From contig NZ_CP179210.1 of assembly GCF_051201665.1 (NCBI RefSeq), positions 2,480,001 through 2,544,000 on the forward strand: a DNA stretch of 64,000 nucleotides, in the 5' to 3' direction. Numbering within the stretch: the stretch's first letter is position 1; each line of letters starts with the position of its first letter. Origin of the DNA: Psychrobium sp051201665. Lineage in GTDB: Bacteria; Pseudomonadota; Gammaproteobacteria; Enterobacterales; Psychrobiaceae. The position numbers and the translations under genes were made by a program. The notes beneath the pieces are model-generated. The model saw nothing but the letters and a program-made list of their open reading frames with translations. It was not told where the DNA came from and ran no database searches. Positions 27,203 to 36,498 of the stretch are shown piece by piece.

Positions 27203-27610
27203 ATGTTAAAGCTTCTCACCACAACTCTATTATTTTTATCTCTATCAAGTTATGCCAGTGATAACGACATATTGACGGTTGACCGTACCGTTTCAAAAAA
27301 TATTCATTTGTCTTTTCCAAATGAGAAAAATATCAAGCCTAAAGAAAGTGAGTTTAAAGTCCTTAACTATGTGCTTATGAGTAATGAGACAGGTGAACGT
27401 TGGAGTGTCATCACCATTGAAAACACTGCCAGTGGCAATCGTAGCCTAGAGCATGACCACATTATGGGGTTGTTTGCTGATGGCAGCAGATTTGCTCCAC
27501 AAGAAAATAAACTGCAATTTGAAGGTGGCGAAATTCAATCAATTACCGTCTCATTTGGAGAATACAAATTTCCAATTCTTGCGATATACACGAGTTTAGA
27601 CGGCCAATAA
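27203..27610 (+). CDS. Small exported protein of unknown function
   Basis: A 135-residue protein with a signal peptide MLKLLTTTLLFLSLSSYASD and a mature part that looks beta-rich: FKVLNYVLMSNETGERWSVITIENTASGNRSLEHDHIMGLFADGSR. I do not recognise the family. AAAGGACTAATC precedes the ATG. It is the last gene before an IS5 remnant that begins 25 bp past its stop, so its 3' context has been altered. Confidence 0.6.
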   Translation: MLKLLTTTLLFLSLSSYASDNDILTVDRTVSKNIHLSFPNEKNIKPKESEFKVLNYVLMSNETGERWSVITIENTASGNRSLEHDHIMGLFADGSRFAPQENKLQFEGGEIQSITVSFGEYKFPILAIYTSLDGQ

Positions 27611-27635
27611 AACAGTTTTAAACTTTGCGTTATTA

Positions 27636-28186
27636 GGGCGTGTTGATCTTTGCTGTACATTTCGTATTCAACAATACATCGGTAGCCACATTAACATGAA
27701 TGCCAGCGATAACATGCTGGCATAATTCCTTTCTAGCTTGTCATATCTACTTGAAATAGCTCGATAATACTTAATTCTCCCAAAGGCATTTTCGACCAAG
27801 TGACGATACTTGTATAGACACCAATCCATACTGTCTTTGTCTATATCTTGTCCGTAATTGCGTTTAGCAATTACCGTTTCTCCGCCACGTTTCTTAACAA
27901 AGTACGGAAAGGTTCGCTGTCATATCCTTTATCACAAATGATGGTATTAACTTCATCGAGTTGCTCAACTAAGCTTTCGCCATGCACTATATCGTGGCGT
28001 TGTCCTTCTGATAAATCAAAGCAAATCGGCAAGCCACCACTATCCACGGCTAAGTGAATTTTGGTTGAGTTGCCCCCGCGACTTTTTCCTATTTGCTCTG
28101 AGCTTTCAGTAGCTGCACCTGTACTATGCTGATGCGCTCGAACTATAGAGCCATCAAGAAAGACCCATTCAAAATCAGCCATGCGT
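27636..28186 (-). pseudogene. IS5-family transposase remnant (3' half, frameshifted)
   Basis: About 551 bp nearly identical to the 3' part of the complete IS5-family element at 32960-33842, in the opposite orientation. It keeps the outer terminal repeat GGGCGTGTTGATCTTTGC at 27636, flanked by TA, but stops at about 28186, where sequence of a tyrosine recombinase gene begins. A one-base deletion in the T-run near codon FRTF shifts the frame relative to the intact copy. The missing inner end shows that a deletion joined it to the recombinase gene. Confidence 0.88.
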
Positions 28187-28703
28187 AACGCTTTCCATTA
28201 TTAGCGAGATATAACGCCTTTCCTGAGCCTATAAAAGCAAACATAGGTCTAATTTTACCAATATAAAAAGCAATCCATTCACAGCCTCGTTGGCTAACTG
28301 GCACTAAACGTTCTTTTTTTCCTTTGCCATGAACGCGTATTAATCTTTTGTTAAAATCAATATCATCGATATTTAGTTTAACTAGCTCACCACGCCTAAT
28401 GCCAGTGGCAAAGAATGTTTCTAGAATTGCTCGGTCTCTTAACCCTTTTACACCAAACAATAACGGTTGCTGCAAAATCACCTCAACCTCACCAACGTCA
28501 TAAAGAGCCTTGGGAACCTGTTCACCTTTTGAGGGTAATTCGATATTCTCTAATGTATTTATCTGCATTAATTTTTTCAAATGCATATATTTAACGAACG
28601 TTTTTACAAACGTGAGTAGATTCCTCTTTTGCGCAGCGCCTAACGGCTGATTATCTAAGACTTTACGGTACGTATTTAGATACACAGCATAATCATCCAT
28701 CAA
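28187..28703 (-). pseudogene. Tyrosine recombinase, C-terminus lost at the IS5 junction
   Basis: N-terminal core-binding region (YAVYLNTYRKVLDNQPLGAAQKRNLLTFVKTFVKYM) followed by the start of the catalytic domain with the first catalytic arginine in ETFFATGIRRGELVKLNIDDID and GKGKKERLVPVS. The reading frame runs on into the IS5 remnant to 28143, so the His-x-x-Arg and Tyr residues are missing and the product cannot be active. It resembles XerC/D-type integrases of mobile elements; the exact element is not identifiable. Its start overlaps the preceding small gene by 4 bp. Confidence 0.78.
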
Positions 28704-28966
28704 ATCTTACGGTCATTAGTGATATACCCTTCTAAAAGGTCATTAACGTCCTGTAACTGTTGAGCTGTTGCGCCAGTGGCATTATTAGCTAGAATCTGCA
28801 TTAAACGTGTTTTAGATGGCGTAAAATCTTGTGACAACTGCGTCGAGAGCAATGAATGTAAGCGCGAAAGTGTTTTTGTTAATTCACGTACTCGTTCGCC
28901 AACATTAGCGGCGCTTGATTTACTAGCAACTCTTTGTAATGACTTATAATTGGCCACCTTAAACAA
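28700..28966 (-). CDS. Small helical protein upstream of the broken recombinase
   Basis: An 88-residue predicted helical protein, MFKVANYKSLQRVASKSSAANVGERVRELTKTLSRLHSLLSTQLSQDF, with no recognised family. Its 3' end overlaps the recombinase start by 4 bp (ATGA-type coupling), so it is probably an accessory gene or the N-terminal part of the same mobile element. It may be non-functional now that the recombinase is truncated. Confidence 0.4.
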   Translation of the reverse strand: MFKVANYKSLQRVASKSSAANVGERVRELTKTLSRLHSLLSTQLSQDFTPSKTRLMQILANNATGATAQQLQDVNDLLEGYITNDRKI

Positions 28967-29281
28967 GATTTCAGACTATCTAAGTGCAGATTGAAAGAGA
29001 CTTAATGGAGGCCAAATCAACTTATTAATGGTGGCGTGTGCATGGAATTTAAGAAAGTGAATGTTGACTTTCTTTCTGTTCAAATTCAAGAGCGTGTTAC
29101 TCGGTATATGTTGGATTGCCGACTTGGATCATCTAAAACTTGACGAAGAGGCCAAAATTATTACGATCTTGTTTACCAAAAGAACGTTAATTTATAAACG
29201 GCGATTTTAAGAATGACTATTTAAACAAGATATTACAAAATCAGCGAGTATGGCGAGGAAAAGAAAATGGCAGGTCAGATC
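28967..29281. other. Non-coding stretch between recombinase remnant and IS630
   Basis: About 315 bp without a convincing gene. A short frame from 29041 (MEFKKVNVDFLSVQIQERVT) ends after 33 codons and looks like a decayed fragment. No hairpin or known repeat was seen. Confidence 0.4.
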
Positions 29282-30386
29282 TATACTAAATCAACTTCAA
29301 AGTGCAGTTTTTAATATTTGAAAATTATCATTGATCGTATCGTCAAGTGTATTGGCAATATCGGGTAATGTTGACTCAAAAAAATCGCTAATACGCCGTC
29401 GAAACTCTTTAGTACTTGAAAAATATTGGCTATTTCTCGCATTTTTGTTCATTACCTTCCATAGCCGTTCTATTGGGTTTAAATTAGGACTATAGGGTGG
29501 TAAATAATGTAACTTGATATTGAGCTTTTCGGCTTCATCAATCACTATCTGATTACGGTGATAACCAGCACCATCAAGAACCATATGAAGCATACCGCTC
29601 GTCTGATAATTGGCTCTGACTTCATTTAAAAAATCAACGATAGATTCACCGTTGACTGTCTTATTATATTGCCTTATCACTGCTTCCTCTAAGTGACCCA
29701 ATCGGATAGCTCCCACTACATTAATTCGTGTTCGACTTCCTGTGGTTTTAATGGGTTTATTTTCCCCTTTTTTAATCCAGCCTGCCGTGATTTTTGTCGC
29801 TTGTGTTGGATGAACAGCATCCATAAACAAGATTGGCTCATTAGGGGCCAGCGTTGATTTAAGCTGGTTATAATGTGCGATAAAAGCTGCTTGCTTTTCC
29901 TCATCAAAATTATGAGGAACGCCTTTGGGCTTTTTATAACTAAAGCCATGCTGATGTAACCATTTATTGAGACCAGGCACCGTGTATTTAATGTCGTACT
30001 CACTCTCAATATGATCAAGTATTTGATGGCTATGTAGGTAAGTTACTTCACACAGGTGTTCAATTAACTGTTGCGTTTGCTGATGATTAAGATAACTAGT
30101 AGAGCCGCCGCTGTTGATGGTTAATTTTTCACGACGAATGTAGTCATCAATATATCTAACAACTGACGTTTCGTGAATGCGTAACGCTTGAGCAATCATT
30201 GGCGAAGACCAGCCTTCGTCACGCAATAGAATAGCTTTAATTCGATCGCACTCACGCTTATCTCTCGCTTTTTTATGTCGAGATTCTAACGTTTCTTTTT
30301 GAATGTCGGTGAGAGCAATCTTTTTCATGTGACTATCATGATCTCATTAGCTAAAAAATCAAGCACTTTCAATGATCACGGGTATA
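29282..30386 (-). mobile_element. IS630-family element, copy 1
   Basis: A 1105-bp unit bounded by TATAC... on the left and ...GTATA on the right, with TA at both ends as expected for the IS630/Tc1 target. It is almost identical to the inverted copy at 40584-41688. The ends share the inner repeat AAAGTGC. Transposase is on the minus strand. Confidence 0.88.
29297..30328 (-). CDS. IS630-family transposase, copy 1
   Basis: Intact 343-residue DDE transposase. The N-terminal helix-turn-helix is ALRIHETSVVRYIDDYIRR; catalytic residues lie in EPILFMDAVHPTQ, LHMVLDGAGYHRNQ and LPPYSPNLNPIERLWKVMNKNAR, the last being the classic IS630 C-terminal motif. It differs from copy 2 at three residues by eye (Glu/Ala in QQLI-HLC, Leu/Gln in KST-APNE, Asn/His in EVRA-YQ). 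Confidence 0.93.
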   Translation of the reverse strand: MKKIALTDIQKETLESRHKKARDKRECDRIKAILLRDEGWSSPMIAQALRIHETSVVRYIDDYIRREKLTINSGGSTSYLNHQQTQQLIEHLCEVTYLHSHQILDHIESEYDIKYTVPGLNKWLHQHGFSYKKPKGVPHNFDEEKQAAFIAHYNQLKSTLAPNEPILFMDAVHPTQATKITAGWIKKGENKPIKTTGSRTRINVVGAIRLGHLEEAVIRQYNKTVNGESIVDFLNEVRANYQTSGMLHMVLDGAGYHRNQIVIDEAEKLNIKLHYLPPYSPNLNPIERLWKVMNKNARNSQYFSSTKEFRRRISDFFESTLPDIANTLDDTINDNFQILKTAL

Positions 30387-30473
30387 GACGACGTTTATCG
30401 CTCAAACTCTGTTAGAACCTGAGATTAAAATGCGCTAGCCGTGCCTTGTAGCGATTGAGTTCAACAACATAAA

Positions 30474-30509
30474 TTGACAGTTATCAATAAAATAACAGAT
30501 AACTGTCAA
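30474..30509 (-). terminator. Perfect 12-bp dyad downstream of the second DUF917 gene
   Basis: Arms TTGACAGTTATC and GATAACTGTCAA, 12 bp apart, 27 bp past the stop of the DUF917 gene at 30536. On the minus strand it is followed by TTTATG rather than a long U-run, so it is a weak intrinsic terminator at best; it could instead be a protein-binding site or an end of a lost element. Confidence 0.4.
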
Positions 30510-30535
30510 GTGTTATTTTAACTAGTATAGTATAC

Positions 30536-31948
30536 CTATTTCCAGTTATTCCGAATCAACGGATTAAACATATATCCTTTCGTCGATTGCTTACTACTAT
30601 GTTTAGCCGATTGCATACTATCATAAGGCTTAGGATAAACTTCTGACATTTGCGTTTCACTAGGAAATTCATTGAGATAAGGCTGTATGCCATTTTCATA
30701 ATAAGTCCTTAGTGTCTCAAATGTTGATCTCTGGACATCAATAAAGTTATCTGCTCGCTCAACCATTAACAGTGGGCTCTGCCCTTCTTCAGGGGTTGAA
30801 CCAATGACACCAACAAAGATTTCACTTCCTTTTAACCTTTTAATAGTGTCTAGCTCCCCTGTATTATAAGGAAACCAACCACTAGATACATCAAAAGTAT
30901 CTTTTATAATCTGTTCAGGTTCGTCATCTTTTATCAATGTATAAATCAATGAAGGTCCCGTTGCCAAAATATTGAATGTGTTTACATCGTCAGTATTTGT
31001 AACTTCTACTAAAGCTGCATTTTCATTAACAAAATAAAGTCTTTTTTGAGTGTTAGCATCGATATCACTATCAAATACAATCCATCCACAAGTCCATCGA
31101 GGGTGATTAATTTGTTTGACTTCATCAATAACACTTTTGAACGAAAGATTAACGTAATCATCTTTCTCTGCTTTTGCAGCCATTTCTATAAGAGCAGTAT
31201 GATATAAAGAGATATCATCAATATTCAATAGATCACGAAGCAATCTGCCTTGGTTTTTTCGAATCGAATAGGTGCTATATGGTATTTCTGGTTGATTATT
31301 CTTGTCAAAACCCCAACAAGCAAATGGAATCGCGCCATTAGCATCTTTATCACCTGAACTTGGATCAACAGCACCAATTGACATAACAGAACTAAAGAAT
31401 AATTCTGCTTCGGAACCCCTGAATGAAGATTCTTCGGATGTAACAAGATAAGTATTGATGTCTGGTGTGGCATCTACTGTTTTCCAAGCGTAAGCAACTG
31501 GATCTGCTTTTTGTAATTCATCATACATTAATGTAGTGAGTGAAGGAACGGCTCTACCACCACCATCACAGTCGTAAACACAATAATTTGGGTTTTTATG
31601 AGCTATAGCAATGGGTAATAAGCCATTTATTGGACCAACTTCTATTGGTGCAAACCCAGATATTTTTGTATAATTTTCCTCATACTGTTGAAGTACAACT
31701 GACATTCTGTCTGCAAATTCAATTGGTTTTGACAAAGCATCAGGTTTACCTATGCCACCTGCAACAACTGCAAAATCATTCTCCGATATAGATTGAATGT
31801 TTTGCAATTCTATCTCAGTAAATTCATCATTAATTATCTCATTAATAATTTCTATGCCTTGAATAAAAGAACCTCCGCCACCGGCAGCAGAAACACCTAA
31901 ACCAAGTGCTAAATCTTTTAAACCTTCTACATCAATAATAGTATTCAT
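30536..31948 (-). CDS. Second, long DUF917-family protein
   Basis: A 470-residue member of the DUF917 family: LALGLGVSAAGGGGSFIQGIEIINEI matches the glycine-rich start of the family, followed by AVVAGGIGKPDALSKP, GFAPIEVGPINGLLPIAIA and VYDCDGGGRAVPSLTTL, which parallel GAPTVLSE, EIGGVNSMLPIMAAA and NMDGMGRAFPELQ in the 363-residue protein at 16747-17838. It is longer, mostly by an acidic middle and a C-terminal extension rich in Ser and Lys. It lies 3 bp behind the racemase-like gene and is surely co-transcribed with it. The pairing suggests metabolism of a hydantoin-like ring; the substrate is unknown. Confidence 0.75.
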   Translation of the reverse strand: MNTIIDVEGLKDLALGLGVSAAGGGGSFIQGIEIINEIINDEFTEIELQNIQSISENDFAVVAGGIGKPDALSKPIEFADRMSVVLQQYEENYTKISGFAPIEVGPINGLLPIAIAHKNPNYCVYDCDGGGRAVPSLTTLMYDELQKADPVAYAWKTVDATPDINTYLVTSEESSFRGSEAELFFSSVMSIGAVDPSSGDKDANGAIPFACWGFDKNNQPEIPYSTYSIRKNQGRLLRDLLNIDDISLYHTALIEMAAKAEKDDYVNLSFKSVIDEVKQINHPRWTCGWIVFDSDIDANTQKRLYFVNENAALVEVTNTDDVNTFNILATGPSLIYTLIKDDEPEQIIKDTFDVSSGWFPYNTGELDTIKRLKGSEIFVGVIGSTPEEGQSPLLMVERADNFIDVQRSTFETLRTYYENGIQPYLNEFPSETQMSEVYPKPYDSMQSAKHSSKQSTKGYMFNPLIRNNWK

Positions 31949-31951
31949 TGT

Positions 31952-32776
31952 CTATTCCTTTGTTGAATGTGCTGGATATTGTTCCGTTGGAGGGTAATAA
32001 GTTAAATTACTATGATATGTTTTAGATCTAATTAGTGACTGTAACATTGTGATTGCAGCCGCAGTAGGAGCGATTACTGGTACGTTACAATGTTCTCCAC
32101 CCAACGAAGAGTAATGTGCACTTAATGCAGATTGAACTGGTTCAGCCACACCTAACATTCCAGTACATCCTAAAACAATGGCTTCGGCGCCATCTGTCTC
32201 AATAGCGATCGTTGCTTGCTCAACTGTTTTTTTAATAACCAAATTTATGTCTGTTAGATCTGCTACTGGAACACCAATTTGACGATAAGAGACAATTCTT
32301 GAATCAACCTCTTTAGCATTACCAATGTAAGAAATCATCGGCAATACACTTTCAACAACAGAGATGATGGCATATTTATAACAAACAAGCTGAGCTTGGC
32401 TTACTGAAGGAAAGAAGCCACCTACTATCGGTATTTTTAACTGTTCTCGAAGAGCCTCAACTCCTGGCTCACCAAAACAACTGATAAAAATCCCATCAAA
32501 TCCATCTTTTTCTGCTTGAATAGCTACTTCGGAAATGAAGGGTGCATTCCACTCCTCTGATTTCCTACTTTGAATGAAGCTTGTTGCTTTTGGGTCAAGG
32601 CCTACTACTTCAAAATAGAAATCAGGTGCAAGAACTTCCTCCACTTCTTGCATTACATCATCTATGTACATATCAGCTGCTTCCTGATTTATAGGTAAGA
32701 TTACTTTAATTTTATATTTAGGATCATCTTTAATTGATTTTTTCACTTTTATTCCTTTTATTCCTTTTATATCCAA
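31952..32776 (-). CDS. Hydantoin racemase-like Asp/Glu racemase-superfamily protein
   Basis: A 274-residue cofactor-independent racemase-fold protein. The two cysteines expected for two-base catalysis are seen at Cys100 (FISCFGEPGVEALRE, close to the CFGDPGL of hydantoin racemases) and Cys204 (IVLGCTGMLGVAEPV). The N-terminus contains a GIKGIKVKK repeat, so the true start may be the GTG about 10 codons inside. Together with the following DUF917 gene it forms a two-gene operon flanked by IS630 and IS5 elements. It could racemise a 5-substituted hydantoin or a related acid; this is inference from the family. Confidence 0.78.
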   Translation of the reverse strand: MDIKGIKGIKVKKSIKDDPKYKIKVILPINQEAADMYIDDVMQEVEEVLAPDFYFEVVGLDPKATSFIQSRKSEEWNAPFISEVAIQAEKDGFDGIFISCFGEPGVEALREQLKIPIVGGFFPSVSQAQLVCYKYAIISVVESVLPMISYIGNAKEVDSRIVSYRQIGVPVADLTDINLVIKKTVEQATIAIETDGAEAIVLGCTGMLGVAEPVQSALSAHYSSLGGEHCNVPVIAPTAAAITMLQSLIRSKTYHSNLTYYPPTEQYPAHSTKE

Positions 32777-32959
32777 ATTTAATTAATAAATTAACTACTT
32801 TTATACTACAAAAATAAAGTCGCTATCAGTTTCTCAGAGTGATTACTCAATAAACTGCCACATTAAATTAACAATAATGAGTAATTAAATGCTACATCCT
32901 GCTAACAATGAGAAATAATAAAGTATCACACTTTTTACAATCAAAGTAATAAGTTATTA

Positions 32960-33842
32960 GGGCGTGTTGATCTTTCGTGAGTGTTTTTTGAACGGCATGG
33001 TAAAGAGTTATAATTTGCTTCGCCAAAAATAAAACGATAACCAATACCATGCCAAGAACAATGCTAACTGATATTCGCTGGGAACTGCTACTCCAAGTTA
33101 TGAAAAGTACAGGTCGTATTTACGATAAAATTGAACATCGAATGACATTTGAAGGAATACTTTATCGAATGAGAACAGGTATCCCTTGGCGAGATCTACC
33201 GTCTGAGTTCGGAGACTGGAATACCGTTTACAGACGATTTAATCTTTGGTCAAAGAAAGGGATTTTAGATAAGCTTTTCAGAAGTTTATCTAGCATGGCT
33301 GATTTTGAATGGGTCTTTCTTGATGGCTCTATAGTTCGAGCGCATCAGCATAGTACAGGTGCAGCGACTGAAAGCTCAGAGCAAATAGGAAAAAGTCGCG
33401 GGGGCAACTCAACCAAAATTCACTTAGCCGTGGATAGTGGTGGCTTGCCGATTTGCTTTGATTTATCAGAAGGACGACGCCACGATATAGTGCATGGCGA
33501 AAGCTTAGTTGAGCAACTCGATGAAGTTAATACCATCATTTGTGATAAAGGATATGACAGCGAATCTTTCCGTACTTTTGTTAAGGAACGTGGCGGAGAA
33601 ACGGTAATTGCGAAACGCAATTACCGACAAGATATAGACAAAGACAGTATGGATTGGTGTCTATACGAGTATCGTCACTTGGTCGAAAATGCCTTTGGGA
33701 GAATTAAGCATTATCGAGCTATTTCAAGTAGATATGACAAGCTAGAAAGGAATTATGCCAGCATTTTATCGCTGGCATTCATGTTAATGTGGCTACCGAT
33801 GTATTGTTGAATACGAAATGTACAGCAAAGATCAACACGCCC
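32960..33842 (+). mobile_element. Complete IS5-family element
   Basis: An 883-bp element with inverted repeats GGGCGTGTTGATCTTT at both ends and a TA duplication (32958-32959 and 33843-33844). It carries one transposase gene. A truncated, inverted copy is at 27636-28186. The 360-bp MITEs at 50704 and 61896 have closely related ends (GGGTCTGTTGATCTTT) and the same TA target. Confidence 0.92.
33049..33810 (+). CDS. IS5-family transposase
   Basis: Intact 253-residue transposase. The N-terminal DUF4096-like segment RMTFEGILYRMRTGIPWRDLPSEFGDWNTVYRRFNLW precedes the DDE domain with WVFLDGSIVRAHQHSTGA, the second aspartate in TIICDKGYDSESF, and the glutamate in VENAFGRIKHYRAISSRYDK. Single frame, no lesion seen. 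Confidence 0.93.
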   Translation: MPRTMLTDIRWELLLQVMKSTGRIYDKIEHRMTFEGILYRMRTGIPWRDLPSEFGDWNTVYRRFNLWSKKGILDKLFRSLSSMADFEWVFLDGSIVRAHQHSTGAATESSEQIGKSRGGNSTKIHLAVDSGGLPICFDLSEGRRHDIVHGESLVEQLDEVNTIICDKGYDSESFRTFVKERGGETVIAKRNYRQDIDKDSMDWCLYEYRHLVENAFGRIKHYRAISSRYDKLERNYASILSLAFMLMWLPMYC

Positions 33843-33880
33843 TAGATATTAATAATAAAAAAATTAATATTTACATTTAC

Positions 33881-35602
33881 CCGTCATTCCGCACTAGTTT
33901 TAATAATAAATTAATTGATACGCTGAGCCTAAACAGTCAATGATGGTGCGGTTCCTCTCCTTCACATTGAGTACTAACTGCCGCTCACCCTCTATCGTCA
34001 ACACATCGATCCCTTGGAAACATAAAAATACCCACCGTGCTGTAGGCTCTTGACCTGGCCTATATTTAAGATCAGGGAAATAAGCATCTTGTACTTTTAG
34101 TTCTTGTCTTATTTTATATTCTAGAGCCGCATAAATCATTAAACAGCAAGTCATTACCATCAGCAGTGCTTCGATGCGTTCTGGCTTTTTTAGATACAGA
34201 GATGAAGTGAGAAAGTCTGGACTTTTCAAAAATCTAAAGCCACGCTCAACACTTTGCTGTGACTTGTAAAGGCTTAACATTTTTTCCATCGTGAGTGTCT
34301 CACTCAAGTCGTTGCTAGCCAACATAAAAAACCTTTTTGCTGCATGTTATCGCTTCTTACGTTGAGTGAAGAGCTAAGATGACCTGTGATCTGATATTCA
34401 AAACCTGCTGGCTCTTGGTCTTTTTTGGGACGACCAGACTGTTTAAATACAGCATGCTCAGTGGTACCTGTATCGCTCAAGTCAATGGATGGATTGGCCT
34501 TTATCCACACAGTTAATGCGCCAGCCGCATCGGATGCACAAGAGAATCGTTGACGTGCTAGCTTTTTGAATGACTTACAGGCCGCTGTAGACTCTTTGAG
34601 CATTTTTCTATCGAGCGTCTTTTGCTCACTCTTTTTAGCTTGCTCGCTGCACACTAATAACCAACGTTGTTCTACGTCGCCATAATTTGCTTTTAGCCAA
34701 GCGCCGCTATAGCCATTTTCTAAGGTCTCAAAGCTCAAGGTGTGTTGCTCGCTAATGGCTTGCCTTACCGCCTTTAGCTTTTGTGGCGCACGTGAGATGA
34801 AAAGCTGGTTTTGTTCGTCTAGCGACTGGATTGTTTCAGCCACGTAGAGCGCTGCATCACCAATAAAATAACGATTATTTTGTGCGGCCTTCATACTACT
34901 CAGGTGGTGTTTTACAATTTTTTTGAAGCCTTCATTATCATTGGTATTGCCACTGGCTGCCTGCATATACATGGGAATGCCAGCCTTGTTCTCCGTAATA
35001 AGATTTAAGATGACTTGGTTTAACTCGGGTCGGTGGTCACGGCTATAGCCACGCGTAATATGAATGGTCTTTGAATCCACGTCATGAAAATACTCGCCAT
35101 CGAGATGAAAGCTCGTTGAGTCAATATTCAATGCTTCGCACGGTAAATTAAGGTGCTTTACCACGCTGAGCGACAGGCGTTGATAGAGCTCTGAAACACC
35201 TGTTTCATATAATACCAATTGGTCAAGGCAACGGCCTAAAGCATCATCGTTAATGTGTTCGGCTTTGATACCCTTACCGAGCAGGCGCTCGACTGGTTTA
35301 CTTTCAAAATATTCAGGATACATATGCAACGTTCGGCCAGCAAAACCAAGACCGTTTAATATCATGGCTTCAACAAGTTTTCCGAAGGTAATGTGCTTAT
35401 CAGGAGCTTGGGGTGGTGTTGCCTGATCGATGATTTGTGCTACGCCAATTTCTTTACACATACCAGAAACTAAACCTAAGTGATCGAGTCCCTGACTTGA
35501 ATATGAAGCCATTATTATTTACCGCCCAAAGATAAGTAATAGATTAAATCTAGCGATCTGCGTCAAGTTATTTAATCAATTATTTTAGGTGCGGAAAGAC
35601 GG
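33881..35602 (-). mobile_element. IS1634-family element
   Basis: A 1722-bp element with terminal repeats CCGTCATTCCGCAC on the left and GTGCGGAAAGACGG on the right. It carries two overlapping transposase frames. It is inserted in an IS66 transposase fragment that resumes at 35603; no target duplication is evident, so the left side has probably been rearranged. A solitary copy of the same end is at 44698-44711. Confidence 0.82.
33900..35512 (-). CDS. IS1634-family transposase, probably made by -1 frameshifting
   Basis: Two frames, 35512-34304 (DUF4277-type N-terminus, MASYSSQGLDHLGLVSGMCKEIG, and DDE core with ALNIDSTSFHLDGEYF and FIGDAALYVAETI) and 34325-33900 (C-terminal part with the catalytic glutamate region QQSVERGFRFLKSPDF). 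The second lies in the -1 frame of the first. The junction is an in-frame T-TTT-TTA heptamer at 34331-34325, a classic -1 slippery site, and slipping there joins QKGF to FMLASND exactly as in uninterrupted homologues. A 6-bp hairpin (34292-34306) follows. A one-base deletion is the alternative explanation. Confidence 0.8.
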
Positions 35603-36056
35603 TAATAGAGCTTAATCAGGAAGTTGAAGATAGCGGTGGAGTGATTAGCGACAAAAGACAATTAATGAGTCGCCTTCAATATCGAGATATTTTAAAAGAG
35701 GGTGAACACGAAAGCCCTCCGCCAGCGATAATCGTCGGGAAACGTGGACGCCCTAAGAAATCAAAATCGCGCAATTTATTAGAGCGATTACAGAGTTACG
35801 AAGATGATGTACTCAGATTTATGGTGGATAAAATTGTGCCTTTCACGAACAATCAGGGTGAAAATGATTTGAGAATGGTGAAAGTTCAGCAAAAGATATC
35901 GGGCTGCTTTAGAAGCAAGCATGGTTCCGTCATGTTTTTTGGCCTTAGAAGCTACCTGTCAAGTTGTAAAAAACAAGGGGTCAGTGCGTCTACTGCTTTG
36001 TCATTATTATTAAACGGAGCACTACCAAATATCTTCCCCCCCTGCTGAGTAGTTAC
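35603..36056 (+). pseudogene. IS66-family transposase fragment (C-terminal)
   Basis: Frame I-E-L-N-Q-E-V-E-D-S then ISDKRQLMSRLQYRDILKEG, GRPKKSKSRNLLERLQSYEDDVLRF, FTNNQGENDLRMVKVQQKISGCFRS and RSYLSSCKKQGVSASTAL, homologous to the last third of the transposase at 2703-4142 but diverged from it. The 5' part is missing, cut by the IS1634 element. The right end of the element falls near 36056, inside a solute-binding-protein pseudogene. Confidence 0.85.
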
Positions 36057-36058
36057 AA

Positions 36059-36433
36059 ATTATCAATGATTTTGAAGACAATAGTCGTTTATTCAATTTA
36101 ACTGGCTCAAGTAAAATGCACGACTTATTGTATCTATTCAGCAAACGCAAACAAGTGGATGGTGTGCTCGGTTATGCGGCAGAAATTCAATAATATGCTA
36201 ACGAATATCAAATGGCAGCCGACGCAATCACCTACTTGCCAATCAAAAATAACAAACGCTATTACAAAGCCTATGTTGGTTGTTCTAAGTCTCCTCTGGG
36301 AAAATCGATTATAACGCGCATTAACCAAGAAATTATCACCAAGCGCGATACTATTTATCAAGCGCGATATTTGTCATTTTTGACACCGGCCAGCCAAAAA
36401 ATATTCAACAAAATCGAAAACAAATCGTTTTAA
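36059..36433 (+). pseudogene. C-terminal remnant of a periplasmic solute-binding-like protein
   Basis: One frame reads INDFEDNSRLFNLTGSSKMH, DGVLGYAAEIQ, an in-frame TAA, then YANEYQMAADAITYLPIKNNKRYYKAYVGCSKSPLGKSIITRINQEI and TPASQKIFNKIENKSF with a final stop at 36431-36433. The C-terminus resembles the SBP_bac_3-like family of marine gammaproteobacteria (TIGR02285 type). The 5' end is replaced by the IS66 fragment, and the stop codon is a second lesion. It faces eno across a bidirectional hairpin. Confidence 0.6.
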
Positions 36434-36447
36434 AGCCAATAAAAATT

Positions 36448-36477
36448 AAGCCGCTTACGAATTAACGTAAGCGGCTT
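36448..36477 (-). terminator. Terminator of eno
   Basis: Perfect 12-bp stem AAGCCGCTTACG/CGTAAGCGGCTT with a 6-base loop, 22 bp past the eno stop, followed on the minus strand by TAATTTTTATT. It could work in both directions. Confidence 0.88.
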
Positions 36478-36498
36478 GTTAGTCTGCAATTATAAAAA

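Noticed and set aside
27636..33842. Two IS5 copies flanking the DUF917-racemase genes as a composite transposon
   Set aside because: The left copy lacks its inner half and is fused to a recombinase gene, and the outer ends share only the TA target, so no transposable unit can be defended.
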